Of a stretch of 64,000 bases of DNA, positions 11,508 to 23,220 are shown piece after piece. The notes under the pieces are model-generated. The model was not told the DNA's origin, did no database searches, and was given only the letters and a program-made list of their open reading frames with translations. A program made the translations under genes and the position numbers. Source of the stretch: Paraphaeosphaeria minitans (taxonomy: Eukaryota > Ascomycota > Dothideomycetes > Pleosporales > Didymosphaeriaceae). The stretch is from the NCBI GenBank assembly GCA_015832175.1, contig WJXW01000004.1:1054001-1118000 (forward strand). Direction: 5' to 3'. Position 1 is the stretch's first letter. Each line of letters starts with the position of its first letter.

Positions 11508-12656
11508 ATGGCACAAAAAGAGACTATCCTCCTCACAGGCGCAACCGGAAATGTCGGTGGTGCTATCCTTGAACACCTCCTTCAGACGACAGACTTCAAT
11601 GTCAACATTGTCCTTCGAAATGCTCCGAGACAAATACCTCTCTTCCATGAGAGATATGCTTCAGAAACTTTAACAGGTCGTCTCACATTTACGTCAATTC
11701 CAGAGATGGCAAATCCCGGGGTGTTCGACATAGCAGCAGCCTCCGCGACTGCAGTAATCCACTGCGCTACTCCTGTCGGGAGCGACAGCGATTGGGTCAA
11801 AGACATGATCGAGCCTACCTGGACCATCGATCATTCTATCCTCACAGCAGCCCAGAAGTCTCCCACCGTCAAACGCGTGATCATCTGCGGCACCTTCCTG
11901 CAGACTCTCGGTCCGTATAATCTGTTCGAGCCAACAACAACGATCACGAATGCTTCGTACAACACCACCACCTTCGAGGAGGCAAAGGCCGGGCCGTGGC
12001 TAAACGCATACATGTTCTCGAAGACGGATGCCGAGAGAAAGACGTGGGCATGGCACGAGGAGCAGGGCGGACAAAAAGGCACGGGATTCGACATTGTGAT
12101 GCTGTTGCCGCCGATGATCACAGGGAGGAGTCCGCAAGTTGGCTTCAAGCCCAAATCCGGGCCGGGCGGGATTGGTCGTGTATACCAGGCTCTGTTTGAG
12201 AACAAGACGGCGGAGGACATGGATTCCATTTTTCCTATATTCTTGTAAGTGCCAGAGTGATATGGAAAGTGTGACAATGTGCTGAGTTATGGCAGAGATA
12301 CAGACGATGTCGCACGCGCGCATGTGCAGGCACTCGAACAGGATAGGGTTCCTGGGAACCAAAGATTTCTTCTCGCTTCTCCGGAGACGGTAGATCTGCG
12401 AAGCGTCGTTGCGAGGATGAGGAAGGAGTATGCAGAGGTAGCACATAGGTTACCTGACGTGGTAATTGACGAACAAGGACACGGAAGGAGGAAGGCGAAG
12501 CTGGTAAAGGTCGACACGAGCAAGAGTGATGTCGTCTTCGGGACGGAGTGGAGGAGCGCGTACGACAGTATCAAGGAGATTGTGCTGGATGTAGTGAGAT
12601 GGGAGAAGGAAAACGAAACAGCGAGAGTGGCGTCGACGCGAGGCTTCGAGTATTGA
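11508..12656 (+). CDS. NAD(P)-dependent extended SDR / epimerase-family reductase
   Basis: Cytosolic oxidoreductase of the extended short-chain dehydrogenase superfamily, close in layout to dihydroflavonol-4-reductase or cinnamoyl-CoA-reductase-like fungal enzymes. Exons 11508-12244 and 12296-12656 give 365 aa. The Rossmann cofactor motif TGATGNVGG is at residues 10-18, followed by the first acidic/basic region. The catalytic YxxxK is present as YMFSK. The second half carries the short substrate-binding region with LDTDDVARAHVQALEQ, a typical SDR segment. The start at 11508 (CACCATGGCA) was chosen over the longer upstream ORF, whose first 41 residues do not resemble the family. The intron has donor GTAAGT. 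Substrate unknown. Confidence 0.88.
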
Positions 12657-13223
12657 CCAGACCACGCATGAAGCTGCTTCGTCAAAGGAGCGCTGGTGGC
12701 AGGTGTGGTGTAGGCTGTAGAGAAGAATCAGAGGGTGCAGGAACTCCGACAACCTCTCGCTATTCTTCCGCAGACTGGACACGAAAATAGCATGAGGTCA
12801 ATGAATGTTTGGGTTTGTGAGGCAGTTATCCTTCTCGGACACGTGCGGGACGGCTAGCTAGCGAGATGTGCAGGTCGGGTGAATGTCAGCCACACGCCAA
12901 GCTTTGATAGGATGCACCCTAGCGATCCCTGCATGTGCCAGTGGCGCTGGAGCGTGCAGCCTGTAGGAAACCGAGATCCAGGTCACATTTTACGGAGTCT
13001 TGCAAGTTGGACTCATCCCTCTTCGTGGCTGATCGGAGCCCGGTGGTGACTGTCTGCTTGCTCTCCTCCACGCCTCCCTCACCCCTACTTTTCCTGCTCC
13101 CGCCACTCTTTCCATCCGAGGACCTGCAGCAGCGCGCATCCGCATTTCACGTCCCACGCCCGCGTCCCGCATGCTCACACGACTCACCACCACCACGCAT
13201 TCGTTGCATATTCTTCCCTCGCC
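12657..13223. other. Intergenic spacer and DOT1 promoter
   Basis: The last 200 bp are pyrimidine-rich (CTCC and CCCAC tracts), common in promoters of constitutive fungal genes. No TATA box and no further gene seen. Confidence 0.5.
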
Positions 13224-14993
13224 ATGTTCGGCGTGAAACCCCCTAAAGTCAAGACGCGCACTGTCGCCGTGCCCGTCAGAAAGGCGTCCAACCCCGCCAA
13301 ACCGGCGCAATCGAACGACCATGCGACAGGGAGAAGTGGTGCGACGACGGCGGCTCCCGGGAACCGGTACAAATTGTCCTCTCCGCCACGGTCGAAGACA
13401 ACGACGGCCCACACGAGTGCAAGCAACGGCCGCAAATCGGTGACGGCCAAGAGCGTCGTACGCAAACGCAAGGTCGAGACATACACGCCGCTGAGCAGCG
13501 ACGATGACAGCAGCGACGACGACTCTTCGGTAGACGGGCGCAAGCGCCAGAAGATGAGCAGTAGCATAGAACCCATGGGCTTCAACCGCTGCCTGGAGCC
13601 CGACCCCAACCGTCGCATACGACTGCCGTCACCAGAGCCCAGGGCCGCGGTAGCAGAAGCTCATACATCCGTGAAGCGGGAAAACGGTGCACCCGTAAAT
13701 CAGGAGGATGGGACTGCGATCGAGCAGGATAATGGCGTGAATCTCGAACAGGAGAAAACTTCATCTGCCAAGCAGGAGAATGGAGCATCTATAAAAAAGG
13801 AACAAGCAGTGGAAGTGAAGCAAGAGAAGGGTAGCGCGCCGGCGAAAGCAAATAAGGGCACCAAGCCCGAAATGATACATGGTCGAGGTATCTGCAGAAG
13901 GTTCGCCACGGACTACAAAGCCGCGTTTCCAGGTACGGTCGAGCCGCCCGTGGTACTGCTACAGTACCCTAGTCGCTCGGCCCCTGAACGTTTCCAACTG
14001 TGCCTACCAAAGGACCCGAGCAACTTCAACCCGCTGGACGATGTTTATTACACGATCGAAGAAATCGTGCAACACTATCTGCCTGTCGACCTTGCCACCG
14101 AGCTGTCCTCCGAAGCAGATGGCACCGTCCGGCTGCTCAAGCGCGCTGCTTTCAAGAATCAGCCCGATGAGTTCAAGCGCATCGTGGAAAGTTTCAACGC
14201 AACGATAAAGGAGAAGTTCGACGACAAGACCATAGCCAATGTCCTCGACTCCAAACATGCAATACCTCTCAGCATTGTCAAGCGCATCCTAGCACAGGTC
14301 TACTGGCGCACCGTCTCCCCGTACGCTTACCTTCTCAAGCGCGTGAAGGGAAAGGAAACCACGTACGGTGAGCTCCTGCCAAACTTTGTACATAACGTCT
14401 TCCAGCAGACTGGTCTTAAGTCCAACTCCATCTTTATCGACTTGGGCTCTGGTGTTGGCAACGTAGTGCTGCAATCTGCGTTGCAGACAGGGGCCGAGTC
14501 CCACGGCATCGAAATCATGGACAAGCCTGCGGAGTACGCGAACGACCAGGCCAACGAACTCCGTGCGCGGTCCAAACTTTGGAACATCAACCTCGGCCCT
14601 ATCAATCTGCTCCACGGCGACTTCCTGGAATCACCACAGGTCGATGATGTGCTGCGCCGTGCGGACGTGGTGCTTGTCAACAACAAAGTCTTCCCGTCAA
14701 AACTGAACAACCAACTGCTCGACAAGTTTTTGGACCTGAAACTGGGCTGCAAGGTCGTGAGTCTGGCGAGCTTCGGTGGAGGCGGCGGCAAGCAGGGCGT
14801 GCGAAACGAGAACAGCATTGCCAATCTGTTTGATGAGGAGCGCTACGATTCCGGAACGGGCAGTGTGAGCTGGGTGGGTGAGAGCGTTGAGTACTTCATC
14901 ATGACGAAGTCGCGCTAAAACATTTTTCTCGCAGGTGGCAGTGTCGAGTACTACATCATGACGAAGGCACGAGGGTTCACACCGAAGCTTTAG
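13224..14993 (+). CDS. dot1: Histone H3 lysine-79 methyltransferase Dot1
   Basis: Nuclear SAM-dependent enzyme that methylates H3K79 in nucleosomes, acting in silencing and DNA damage signalling. Preferred model: exon 13224-14877, intron 14878-14934, exon 14935-14993, 570 aa. If the intron is kept the frame stays open and stops at 14918 (564 aa). The N-terminal 230 residues are basic, Ser-rich and carry Lys/Gln/Glu-rich degenerate repeats (KQENGASIKKEQ), fitting nucleosome binding. The catalytic core has KETTYGELLPNFV, motif I DLGSGVGNVVLQ, EIMDKPAEYAN, LLHGDFL and the active-site segment VLVNNKVFP. The C-terminus reads SVSWVG followed by either ESVEYFIMTKSR (unspliced) or GSVEYYIMTKARGFTPKL (spliced). 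The two ends come from a tandem duplication. The start is in CGCCATGTTC. Confidence 0.93.
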
Positions 14994-15209
14994 AAGGGGC
15001 GAAGGTTGCGGAGGGGACGCAGGGATCTGTATTCAGATGGCTTGGACGATCTTCTCCTACGCGGCGCTGTAGCCGAGGACGATCTGAAGCTGCCTTTTCG
15101 CTGCAAGCTTCGTCTGCTGAAGCAGGACCTGTTCGACAAGGATCTCGAGGAATGCTACGAGAAATATCTTCGCTGGAGGGAGAAGATGGTGTTGAAGCCA
15201 TGGTCTTGA
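14994..15209 (+). other. Coding-like extension in frame behind the DOT1 stop
   Basis: After the TAG at 14991 the same frame stays open for 71 more codons and stops at 15207. The peptide (for example GLDDLLLRGAVAEDDLKL and ECYEKYLRWREKMVLKPW) and its codon use look like real coding sequence. It could be reached by stop readthrough, or by splicing from 14874 to the acceptor CTTTAG at 14993. It could also be a remnant of a longer ancestral C-terminus. No independent start codon is available. Confidence 0.35.
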
Positions 15210-16048
15210 GCGCATTGATATCCACACGGCATTGTTTTTTTGTTTGGCGCTTCGCTTTTCTTCCCCTGTTGCATATGTTATCTGGACTCGGGTCATTTTG
15301 CGGATAGCAGAGCGTAGTGTAGCATACTTTGCAGGATGGGTTGGTTTGGGTTGGGAAGGGCCTCGGGAGAGGTCTGGTGTATCAATACCTTCGGTCTCGG
15401 TGTAGACGTACATAGTGTTGTAAGAATGGACATGGAGAATTTCCAAGCACAGCGGACTGGTATCGTTCCTGGGTGAGTGGAGGTGCTTCAGTGTGCTGCT
15501 TTGATCCAGGAGTGACTTGACGTACTGGACTCTGTCCATCCATAGATAGACATTCGGGTTTTTAACTGTTACTTCATTCTGCACGATACAGCTATTAACC
15601 AATCACTACACGGTGGTTCTATGGAACTTTCCGCGTCTACGTGTCAACTTGGACAGATTAGCACTTTCACAGTTCCTTTTTCTAACCAGTTCCTGTCCCT
15701 TCCAAATAAAGACAATAAAGACCTCGCAATCCCATTCTATCCCATATGTACCCCTCCAAAAGGACCGGGAAAATGTATCATACATTTTTTCATCGCAAAA
15801 AAAAAGGAGAGAAATCGAGCCAAGGACTCCGTGTACTATGCTTCTGAAAACCAGATTCTGTCCCCAAAAAGGAATCCTTGTTTCCCAATACACCGCTAAT
15901 TATCAGATAAGGACAGTTCTATGCCAGACCGAGTGCAGGATGTTGTGCAGTCGGTCGTAAGGAGTGTGAATGAGGAGAGTCGTAATATCGTGATGTGTGT
16001 TTTCTTCTTTCTCCTCTCCTTCCCTGGTATGGAATGCAGGAAATCAGA
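15210..16048. other. Intergenic spacer
   Basis: Convergent 3' ends of DOT1 and the cell-wall protein gene. A 181-codon minus-strand ORF (15057-15602) overlaps the DOT1 tail but has no family features. Several A- and T-rich tracts near 15780-15810 could serve in 3' end formation. Confidence 0.45.
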
Positions 16049-17155
16049 TTATATGAACCACGCAAGCGCAGCGCCGCCGAACACAGCAGCATCCACAACG
16101 CGGTACCCTGCCGCCGCACCCTTCTGCAGGCTCGGCTGCGCTGTGCTGCCGGGCTCCTCGGTGCTGTCGCCCGTGGCCTGCGCCGCAGGGTCGACGTACG
16201 TGTAGCTCGTCACCACGCTCTGCTGGCCGTCCGAGCCCGTCGTGGTCAGCAGCATGATGCTGCTCACGCGTCCACTGCCAGGGGTGTACGTTGTCAGAAA
16301 GGTGCTGCCCTCGGCGTTGGTCTGCGTCAGCACCTGGCCGCGTGTCGGCGCGTAGTTGACGGCAGAGGTGGTCATGATGGCGCGGCCGGCGGAGTCGGTG
16401 GTCGAGAAGATGACGGCAGGCTTGGTCTCGGTGGTGACTTCGGTGGAGCCCTGGGCGTTTGTGTGGGTCACGGGGACAGCGATGGAGGCTGTGGGGCGTG
16501 AGAGGATTTCAGATGATGCGACGGATGTGCGGCCTTCTGAGTCGGTGGTGGTCACGACGATGGGGACGACGACGGCGGAGCTCTCGGCAGGAGCGGCGCT
16601 ACTTTGTGGTGCGGCATTGGAGTTTCCCGGTGCACGAGTGCTTTGCGGTTGATCGCCGGAGCTTTCTGGGGCCTGGCTGCTCTCGGGCGAGGATTCGGTG
16701 CTCTGGGGAGTATCCGAGCTCTGGGGGGCTTCTGTGCTTTGAGGGCTGTCGGTGCTCTGGGGAGCTTCTGTGCTCTGCGGTTGCTCGGTCTGGGATGTGG
16801 GAGCGGTTCCGTTGTTCGAGGTGGGTACCTGCCTCTTCTTGAGGTCGTTTACGGCAGCAACGATGAGCTTGGTAGCCAGCGGCGGGTTGTCCTGGTGGAT
16901 GTGCTCGACGCCACGCTTATTCGACTCGAAGACGCCATCGCGGAAATGGTTGAGGCTGTTCAAGGCCACGTGCAGGGACTCCTCGGGCAAAGCATTAAGC
17001 AAGTCCTGGAAAGCCTCATGGGCGTTCGCGTAGACGACGTCGGCTACGTTCTGGGCCTCGCTCTTGGTGGGAGATGGCGACGCAGGCTCGTTGTTAGCAA
17101 CTACTCCACCGAGTAGCGGCAGGCCGAATAGGGCGAGCTGGCGGAAAGAACGCAT
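16049..17155 (-). CDS. GPI-anchored Ser/Thr-rich cell-wall protein
   Basis: Predicted secreted, heavily O-glycosylated wall or membrane protein of 368 aa. The start at 17155 gives a clean signal peptide (MRSFRQLALFGLPLLGGVVA); the ORF extends 20 codons further upstream but would bury that peptide. A likely helical N-terminal region of about 100 residues ends at a Kex2-type dibasic site (LKKRQVP). Next comes a low-complexity stretch of PQSTEAPQSTDS-type hexa- to octapeptide units, then Thr/Ser/Val-rich segments with TTTDSEGRTS and TTDSAGRA repeats like those of fungal wall proteins. The last 17 residues are hydrophobic after a small-residue region (KGAAAGYRVVDAAVFGGAA), consistent with a GPI signal. 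Function beyond wall structure or surface adhesion cannot be told. Confidence 0.82.
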   Translation of the reverse strand: MRSFRQLALFGLPLLGGVVANNEPASPSPTKSEAQNVADVVYANAHEAFQDLLNALPEESLHVALNSLNHFRDGVFESNKRGVEHIHQDNPPLATKLIVAAVNDLKKRQVPTSNNGTAPTSQTEQPQSTEAPQSTDSPQSTEAPQSSDTPQSTESSPESSQAPESSGDQPQSTRAPGNSNAAPQSSAAPAESSAVVVPIVVTTTDSEGRTSVASSEILSRPTASIAVPVTHTNAQGSTEVTTETKPAVIFSTTDSAGRAIMTTSAVNYAPTRGQVLTQTNAEGSTFLTTYTPGSGRVSSIMLLTTTGSDGQQSVVTSYTYVDPAAQATGDSTEEPGSTAQPSLQKGAAAGYRVVDAAVFGGAALAWFI

Positions 17156-19164
17156 TGTGAGGTCGGTGGCGGGCTGAGCGAATGGAGGCCTTTGTTGCGG
17201 ATAGACGAGGAGCAAAGAAGCGAGGGAAGCTATTTACTTGATTGATGTTAGCAAGGCATCGAAGAGTGAAAGCAAGGAGGCATTGGTCGACCATGCCGGG
17301 CCCAGGTAGGGCCCAGGTGCATCTCCGGGCAGCTGAACATGGCAGCACCAGTTGTGATGAGGCAGGTGTCGGAGGTAGTGTCTGCTTACACAAAAGCCCA
17401 GCGAGCTCTGGTGGCTTGTATCTCCCAAGACAAATCGGGCGCGTCTGCGGTGAAACAACAACCCTCGGTGTTGAGCTATTGCAGGCCGAACGACGGTATT
17501 GATCGAAACAACGAACGTGCAGATTGAGAAGTGAGGAAGGAAAAGATGAGACGAGTATAGACCAGACCAGACAAGAAAAGACCAGAAAAGACGCACACGC
17601 ACCCGAGACGGTGTTTGGACTGTGGCAAGAACGGGCGCGACGGCAAGCAAGCTTACGTCGGGCCTAACACGAACGCAGCCCTCGCTAGCTCCCCTCCGCA
17701 CGCACCTCTTCGCCGAAGTATCGCATCACCACTCCACTCCATCGCATTCGGCTGTCCTCCCGAGGACAAGTGCATTTGCTCCGGCCATGCAAGATCCCCA
17801 AGCTGGTCCCATCACGGCCTCCACATGCTCCATGCCACCTAGTTCCAACAAGGCAACATTTACCCATCCATGGCATTGCCCCTTCTCCCGCCCTCTGCCC
17901 TTCCATATCACAAGCATACTATTACTTGATGACCGTTTCTCTACGTCGCGGATGAGGTCTGAAACTTGACAAAACCCCAGCGCCCCAGCGCCTCAGCGCC
18001 TCAGCATGCATGCATCCTTGCGTTTGACCACCTCGTATCGGCTGCGCGACAACCCCTGTCCGCACCATGCAAAACGTCATGTGTGGATCGGCCGGGGGGC
18101 TCGGCACGAAAAAATGATATGCCGGCGCCATTGGCTTTGATATTCAGATCCGCTCTGGAATCTGAATTGACATCATTAGTGGATATCAAGAGGAGGTGGC
18201 GCTGGAGTCATGGATGGCTTCCTCACCGTCCAGGTAAACGAGAATTCGACGCACTTCAGAAGAGACCCACAAGTGATTCGAAACATCCCCAGCGCCAGCA
18301 TGCGGGCATCGCGTCTAGCGGCACATCAGCCGCGGTGGAGTGCTGACCAGAAGAGAAAGGATTGGTGGGTGTTGGACCACAGTCATCACCACGTATAGAC
18401 GTCTTCTAGCGTGCATGCACCATTCGCTGGCCGTGGCATCCCACCGATACAAGTCTCCGTGGCATATATTTAGATGATAGTCGCTCTGGTGTTGAGAAGC
18501 TTGCCACACGCTACATTGATGCAGGGCCCCCGCCAATCGCTACCGTCGGGTACCAGACATGGCTCTGCGTCGGCCTATCGCCTTAGCATCTACACGTTGT
18601 TTCAATAGTCTACCCGGATTTGCTTTTGATGGGAATCGAAGAGCATCTAGGTAGGTGGGTACACTACAGTGTATGGGCAAAACACTAGGTGTGCAGCGGT
18701 TAGACCATGTTGTATGTAGTGTCAGCAGCGTATCGCCTGAGGAGTGAAGCTGGAATATCGATTCGTCACGCCTCAACACGCAACGTCTTACCGCAGCTAC
18801 ACCACGTCCCCAACGCGGAAATAACAATTCCCAAACGTGCACAACCAACCTGCTGATACGGGAAACCCTCAGCAGAGTCGAAAAAAATTATATTTCGCAT
18901 TGCCTCCGTCACTTTACAGCCCTCTGGCACATCAGTTGTACCCTGCACATCGCACGTTCACTATATCCAGAAATAACACAAAGACGCGAACATAGCCCAG
19001 CCTGGCGACTAGCCAGTGGAGCCCGCTAAAGGAAATCCATCTGTGCAACCCATTCCGACGTAGATGGCCAAGCAACCTAAACTCGTCCTGTACTCAGCAA
19101 ATAAAAGGCTGCACACCTCACGAACAAGATCGATGCAGCATGTTATGTGTAGGTCACACTGAAC
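17156..19164. other. Gene-poor spacer, about 2 kb
   Basis: Contains the promoter of the minus-strand wall protein and the 3' flank of the minus-strand RhoGAP gene. Many overlapping ORFs of 60-150 codons exist on both strands but none has a family signature or a supportable start and splice pattern. Around 17980 there are three short near-repeats of AGCGCCYC. Confidence 0.5.
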
Positions 19165-22100
19165 CTACGCAGTCTTTTCAATATCTGCATTTAAAGGATA
19201 AAGCCCGCTCTTGTTGGGCGACGGTCTGCGAGGTGGTTCCTGAGGAGCATCTACAGTCGTGCCGCCGGGCTGGGGAGTTGCGGATTCGGGCGCGTGCTGC
19301 TGCTGCTGCTGCTGTGGACTTTGTTCGGTGGGTGGCGGCGCTTGCGCGGTGCTTGGCTCTGATAGTTGCTGCTGCTGCTGCTGTGGCGGCGGCGATCGCT
19401 TCTCCTGCACTTCCTGAGGCGCTGGTGGAGGAGACTGGAACTGGGACTGCGGCGGTGGAGGCTGCTTCATAGTCTCAGTCAGAGGGTTCGGACTTGTCCC
19501 GGTAGGCGTGATGTCACTCGAGTCCTTTCTCGATCTTGAGGCATCCGTCGACCGACCTCTGGCAACGGGTTCCAGCTTTGGGCTCAACAAGCCATAAGGA
19601 GTCGCCAGTTCAGAAGAGCTGCCTGGGGGGCTCTTAGCCCGATTCTTTTTGTCTTTCCGCTCATCGTGTTCCTGCCGTTTCCTATCAAGCCAGGCTAACG
19701 GCCCGATCTTCTTCTTTTCGGCGGCCTCTTTCGACTCTCCGTATTGAACAGAGAGATCCGAGCTTTGATGAGAATCATACTGGAGACTTCTGCGTCCTCC
19801 ACCACCCCACCCAGAGCTGCTCCCAAAAGAGCTCATACTCTTGTCGCCTCCCGGAACTGACCCGTGAAGGTCTGATTGGCTTGCAGTGGGCGTTGCCTTA
19901 CTCCCACCACGCGCATGTTTCCAGAATAACCGCTTCTCTTTTTCTTCCTTTGGTGGTTCCTCTAGCTGTTCGGCTTCAGAATACTCAGTCGCAGTTGAAT
20001 GTGATCTGAAGGACGCCGAAGGCGACATGGTTGGCTTGAGAGTTGCCCCAGAGTTGCGTGAAGATACCGTGTCATAGTTGGCAGATTGTATTGCATCTTT
20101 TGAACTGCCATGCAGTGTTAGAGGGAATGCAGCTTCAGGCAGTGGAGACGGTGGGCCATCGAAAGCGGCTTGAGAGCCCGTCAGCGAATGCGTTGAGCTA
20201 TGCGCGCTGGGGTTTGCGCTTGTAATCCGCTTCTTTTGCAGCTTGTTAGGTTTTCGTCCTGATTGCTTTTCATCACTTGCCGGAGAGGCTCTGCTTCCAG
20301 CCAAAATCTGGGTGAAGGTTCGGACCACCGACGAAATCTCAGCAGGAGGCCCAGAGTCCACCGCTCCTTCCATAAATTCGGAATTTTCATGCTTCGGTGT
20401 AATGCGAGGACTACGTTGTAGCGTTTTCTGAACCGGGGAGGCCAGGATGTTGGCTGCGTCTGACGCAGCACTGGGCGTGACAGCATCGGGCGTGGGTGGA
20501 ATGAGGCCAGGAGACGGAAGCGGGAATGCCCCGGGTATATTTATCAAAGTTGGAGTGGAAAGTGCCGGCTTCGACGTGTCGACTTGGGGCGGCTGCTGTG
20601 GTTTGACAACATCGAGCTTTTCTACAGGAAAGGTCTGTTCCCGAGGAGCGGCTTGGACTTGTTCAGATACGGGCTGTGCGGGAAGAATGGGTTCTCTCTT
20701 AGGCAAGTCGATGTGTGTCGGTGGCCCTTGGAGAGCTGTCGCATCTGGTATCGGAATCTCTGGTGTCACTGCTGGCAGCTGGGTCTTCGACTCTTCTGCT
20801 GCGGGAGTGGGAGGATCGGACCCTCTTTCTCTTGGGAAACGCGATGCAGTCAGGGCTGGTGATCGCTTGGAAGGAAGCGTGTTACTTCGATGGACTCCGG
20901 AACTGGAAGTGAATGCAGGCGTTGTTGGACTGGGTACAGCCCCCGAATGCCGTGAGTGCCTCGACGATGTGGAAACATTCCTTCGGACGCCCCCAAATTT
21001 ACGTAGGGATTCTGCTCCAGCACTGGAGGCGGTTGAGGCCGACCGACCAAGACCAGACTTGTTTCGACCAGGGGTGGTTGGAGTTCTAGCTTGTGGGGTC
21101 GAGGGCCCACTCTCGATATGCTTGACGGTACCCTCATCAACGGCGGTCCCCTCCATTCCTATCAAGAAGTGATCCTGGTTGTCGATCAGGAATATCAGAA
21201 CGTCCTGGCTTAGTCTATAGTCCTGAGGAGACATGTCGTGTTGAGGATGTGAAAGAATGCCTGGTTGGAAGATAGCAGCCAAGTTGGACGTGGTCATCTT
21301 GTTGACATCAGACTTTGCTGCGAAAACGGCGAGGAGATCGAGGATGTAGAGAAGAAGCTGTCGATTCAAGGATGGTAGTTCCTTGATCAGTTGCTGGTAT
21401 ATGCGGACCGCAGCATCGGGGTCGAAGCCCCCAAGGGACGCACCCTGACCCTCGATGTGGCCAACGGCCTCTGCCTGGTGGCCACGTAGAGGATCGCGAA
21501 AGGGTTGGTAGTACTGTAGAGGAATGATGGGTTCAGGTAGCTGGTTGAAGTACCGTCGAAGGATATTCGCAGCATCGTGCACAGTGTAACCCGACCAATC
21601 GAGGCCTTTGCCCCACCGAGGTGGAGCGTCGAACTGCGCCTTGAGCTCCTTAATTCTCTTTTCAGAGCCGGCCAAACGAAAGATACCCTCTACATCAGTA
21701 GCTGCTCGGGAATTAGATTAGATCATGTTTGACGGTCGCGGGCGCATACCCTTTTCCTTCAAGAACACGCCGCACTTGGCGACAACGATGGGAACGTATC
21801 CATAAATATAGCTTTCCCCGTTTTCATTGAAGAGCGAAATTGCTACATTCGCATACGGTATGCTAGTGATGAGAGGTACACCGAAGATGCCGCGTGATAC
21901 CTCGGGCTCTACAACAGAACATGTCAGCGCCTACAGGAGAAAAGACAGCAGTGGGGAGGTGCCAGGCAGCGGTCAGAGCTAGCTGTAGCGACAAGATTGC
22001 GTACACGCCAGCTAAGCTCCAGCGGTGAGCGGAGAGACGTAGACGTCTTGTATCGTACCTTTCTCATCTTCCTTCTTCACGTTGCGTTTGCTGAACTGCT

Positions 22101-22230
22101 TCCACCACGATGTGAGATCACGCTTGGCGGAGCCCGGCTCGACGGGGGTCACGGGGGCGGGCTGGGGCTCTCCATTGCGCACTCGAGGTGTCGCAAAAGC
22201 GCCGTGGTGGTTGTGGGCGCCGTTGGGCAT
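19165..22230 (-). CDS. Rho GTPase-activating protein, Sac7/Bag7-like
   Basis: Stimulates GTP hydrolysis by a Rho-type GTPase, most likely Rho1, and so limits actin and cell-wall-integrity signalling. Exons on the minus strand are 22230-22059, 21908-21750 and 21704-19165, giving 956 aa. The N-terminus has RDLTSWWKQFSKRNVKKE, then the RhoGAP domain at about residues 58-280: RGIFGVPLITSIPYANVA, IYGYVPIVVAKCGVFLKEK, the arginine-finger segment VEGIFRLAGSEKRIKELK, HDAANILRRYFNQLPEPI and MTTSNLAAIFQPGIL. The remaining 670 residues are disordered, Ser/Pro-rich, and end in glutamine runs encoded by CAG repeats plus Pro-rich tracts that could bind SH3 domains. Start 22230 (CGCCATGCCC) is used because the upstream in-frame codon is TTG. 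The gene is divergent from TIM9 across 1.6 kb. Confidence 0.92.
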
Positions 22231-23049
22231 GGCGGGCAACGGCAGGAGCTGCGCAGTTCTCCAACGGACCCTGTCGCTGGCTGCAGGTAGCGCGGCGTCG
22301 CGGGCGCGTCGGGCAGCGATGGGCGGCGACGGCGATGGCGATGGGAACGGGACGGAGACGGGGAGGGCGGGGAACAGAGGTCGCGGGGAGCAGGCGAGAG
22401 GACGCGCTGGTGGGCAACAACTCAGCGGGCAGCGTAGCTATCGCGCGTGCGGGCGAGAGGGAGCGTGGGCGGGCGCGAGGTGCTGGCGCAAGAGCAACGG
22501 GCTCGGAGATGACTTGGGCGGCACTGGGCAGACAGATGTCGCGAGCGCAACGCAGGGCGGCGCTCAAGAATAGCAGGCGGCGGCACACACGAACGGGCGT
22601 GGAGGCGTGACGAGGCGGGTGGAGGGTTTGAGACGACAGGCATGCAGGGACGAAGGCGGCAGTGGGACTGCAGGAGGGTGCCAGCGGAAGTTGGCTTCGA
22701 CTGACGACGGAGGATGCAAAGTTCAGTGTTCAGTGTTCAGTGTACGGTACGGTAGGTAGGTATTGGCTTGGCAGTCGTGATATCAAGGCGGCACCCTCTT
22801 TCACTGCGCTGATGCGGATGCGGATGCGAGTGCGAGTGCGTCAGACACGGACAGATGCAGCCACAGCCACACGATCAGCGAGCGCCATCTATCTAGTATC
22901 TATGTGTAGACGACCTAATTAGATCTACGTGGGCAGGCTCGCTTGCTTGCCCGTCCACAGAAGAAGAAGAAGAAGAAGAAGAGCAACGCCTTGGCGAGCT
23001 GCTTTACTCTCTCTCTCTCTACTCCTTCACGACACAAAAACCTTGTCCC

Positions 23050-23150
23050 AAATGCACGTGACCGAGACCATGCACGTGACCGAGACCATGACCGTGACCA
23101 GGACCGAGACCAGGACCAGAACCAGTGCCCATGACCATGACCATGCACGG
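23050..23150. repeat. Imperfect GACC/CATG repeats with CACGTG sites
   Basis: Two adjacent copies of ATGCACGTGACCGAGACC are followed by shorter variants (GACCATGACC, GACCAGGACC). Each full copy contains a palindromic CACGTG, the core recognised by many bHLH factors. Location in a promoter is suggestive only. Confidence 0.6.
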
Positions 23151-23220
23151 TGATGTCTTTGGCAAAGGGCTTGCATCTGTCCTTTCTTTCCTAGGTAGAC
23201 ATCTATCTAGCGGTGACAAC

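Noticed and set aside
15057..15602. 181-codon minus-strand ORF behind DOT1
   Set aside because: No family features, and it overlaps coding-like sequence on the plus strand. Kept only as a note.
22082..22643. GC-rich ORFs on both strands upstream of the RhoGAP start
   Set aside because: Open in four frames because of high GC and Arg/Ala/Gly bias; no family features.
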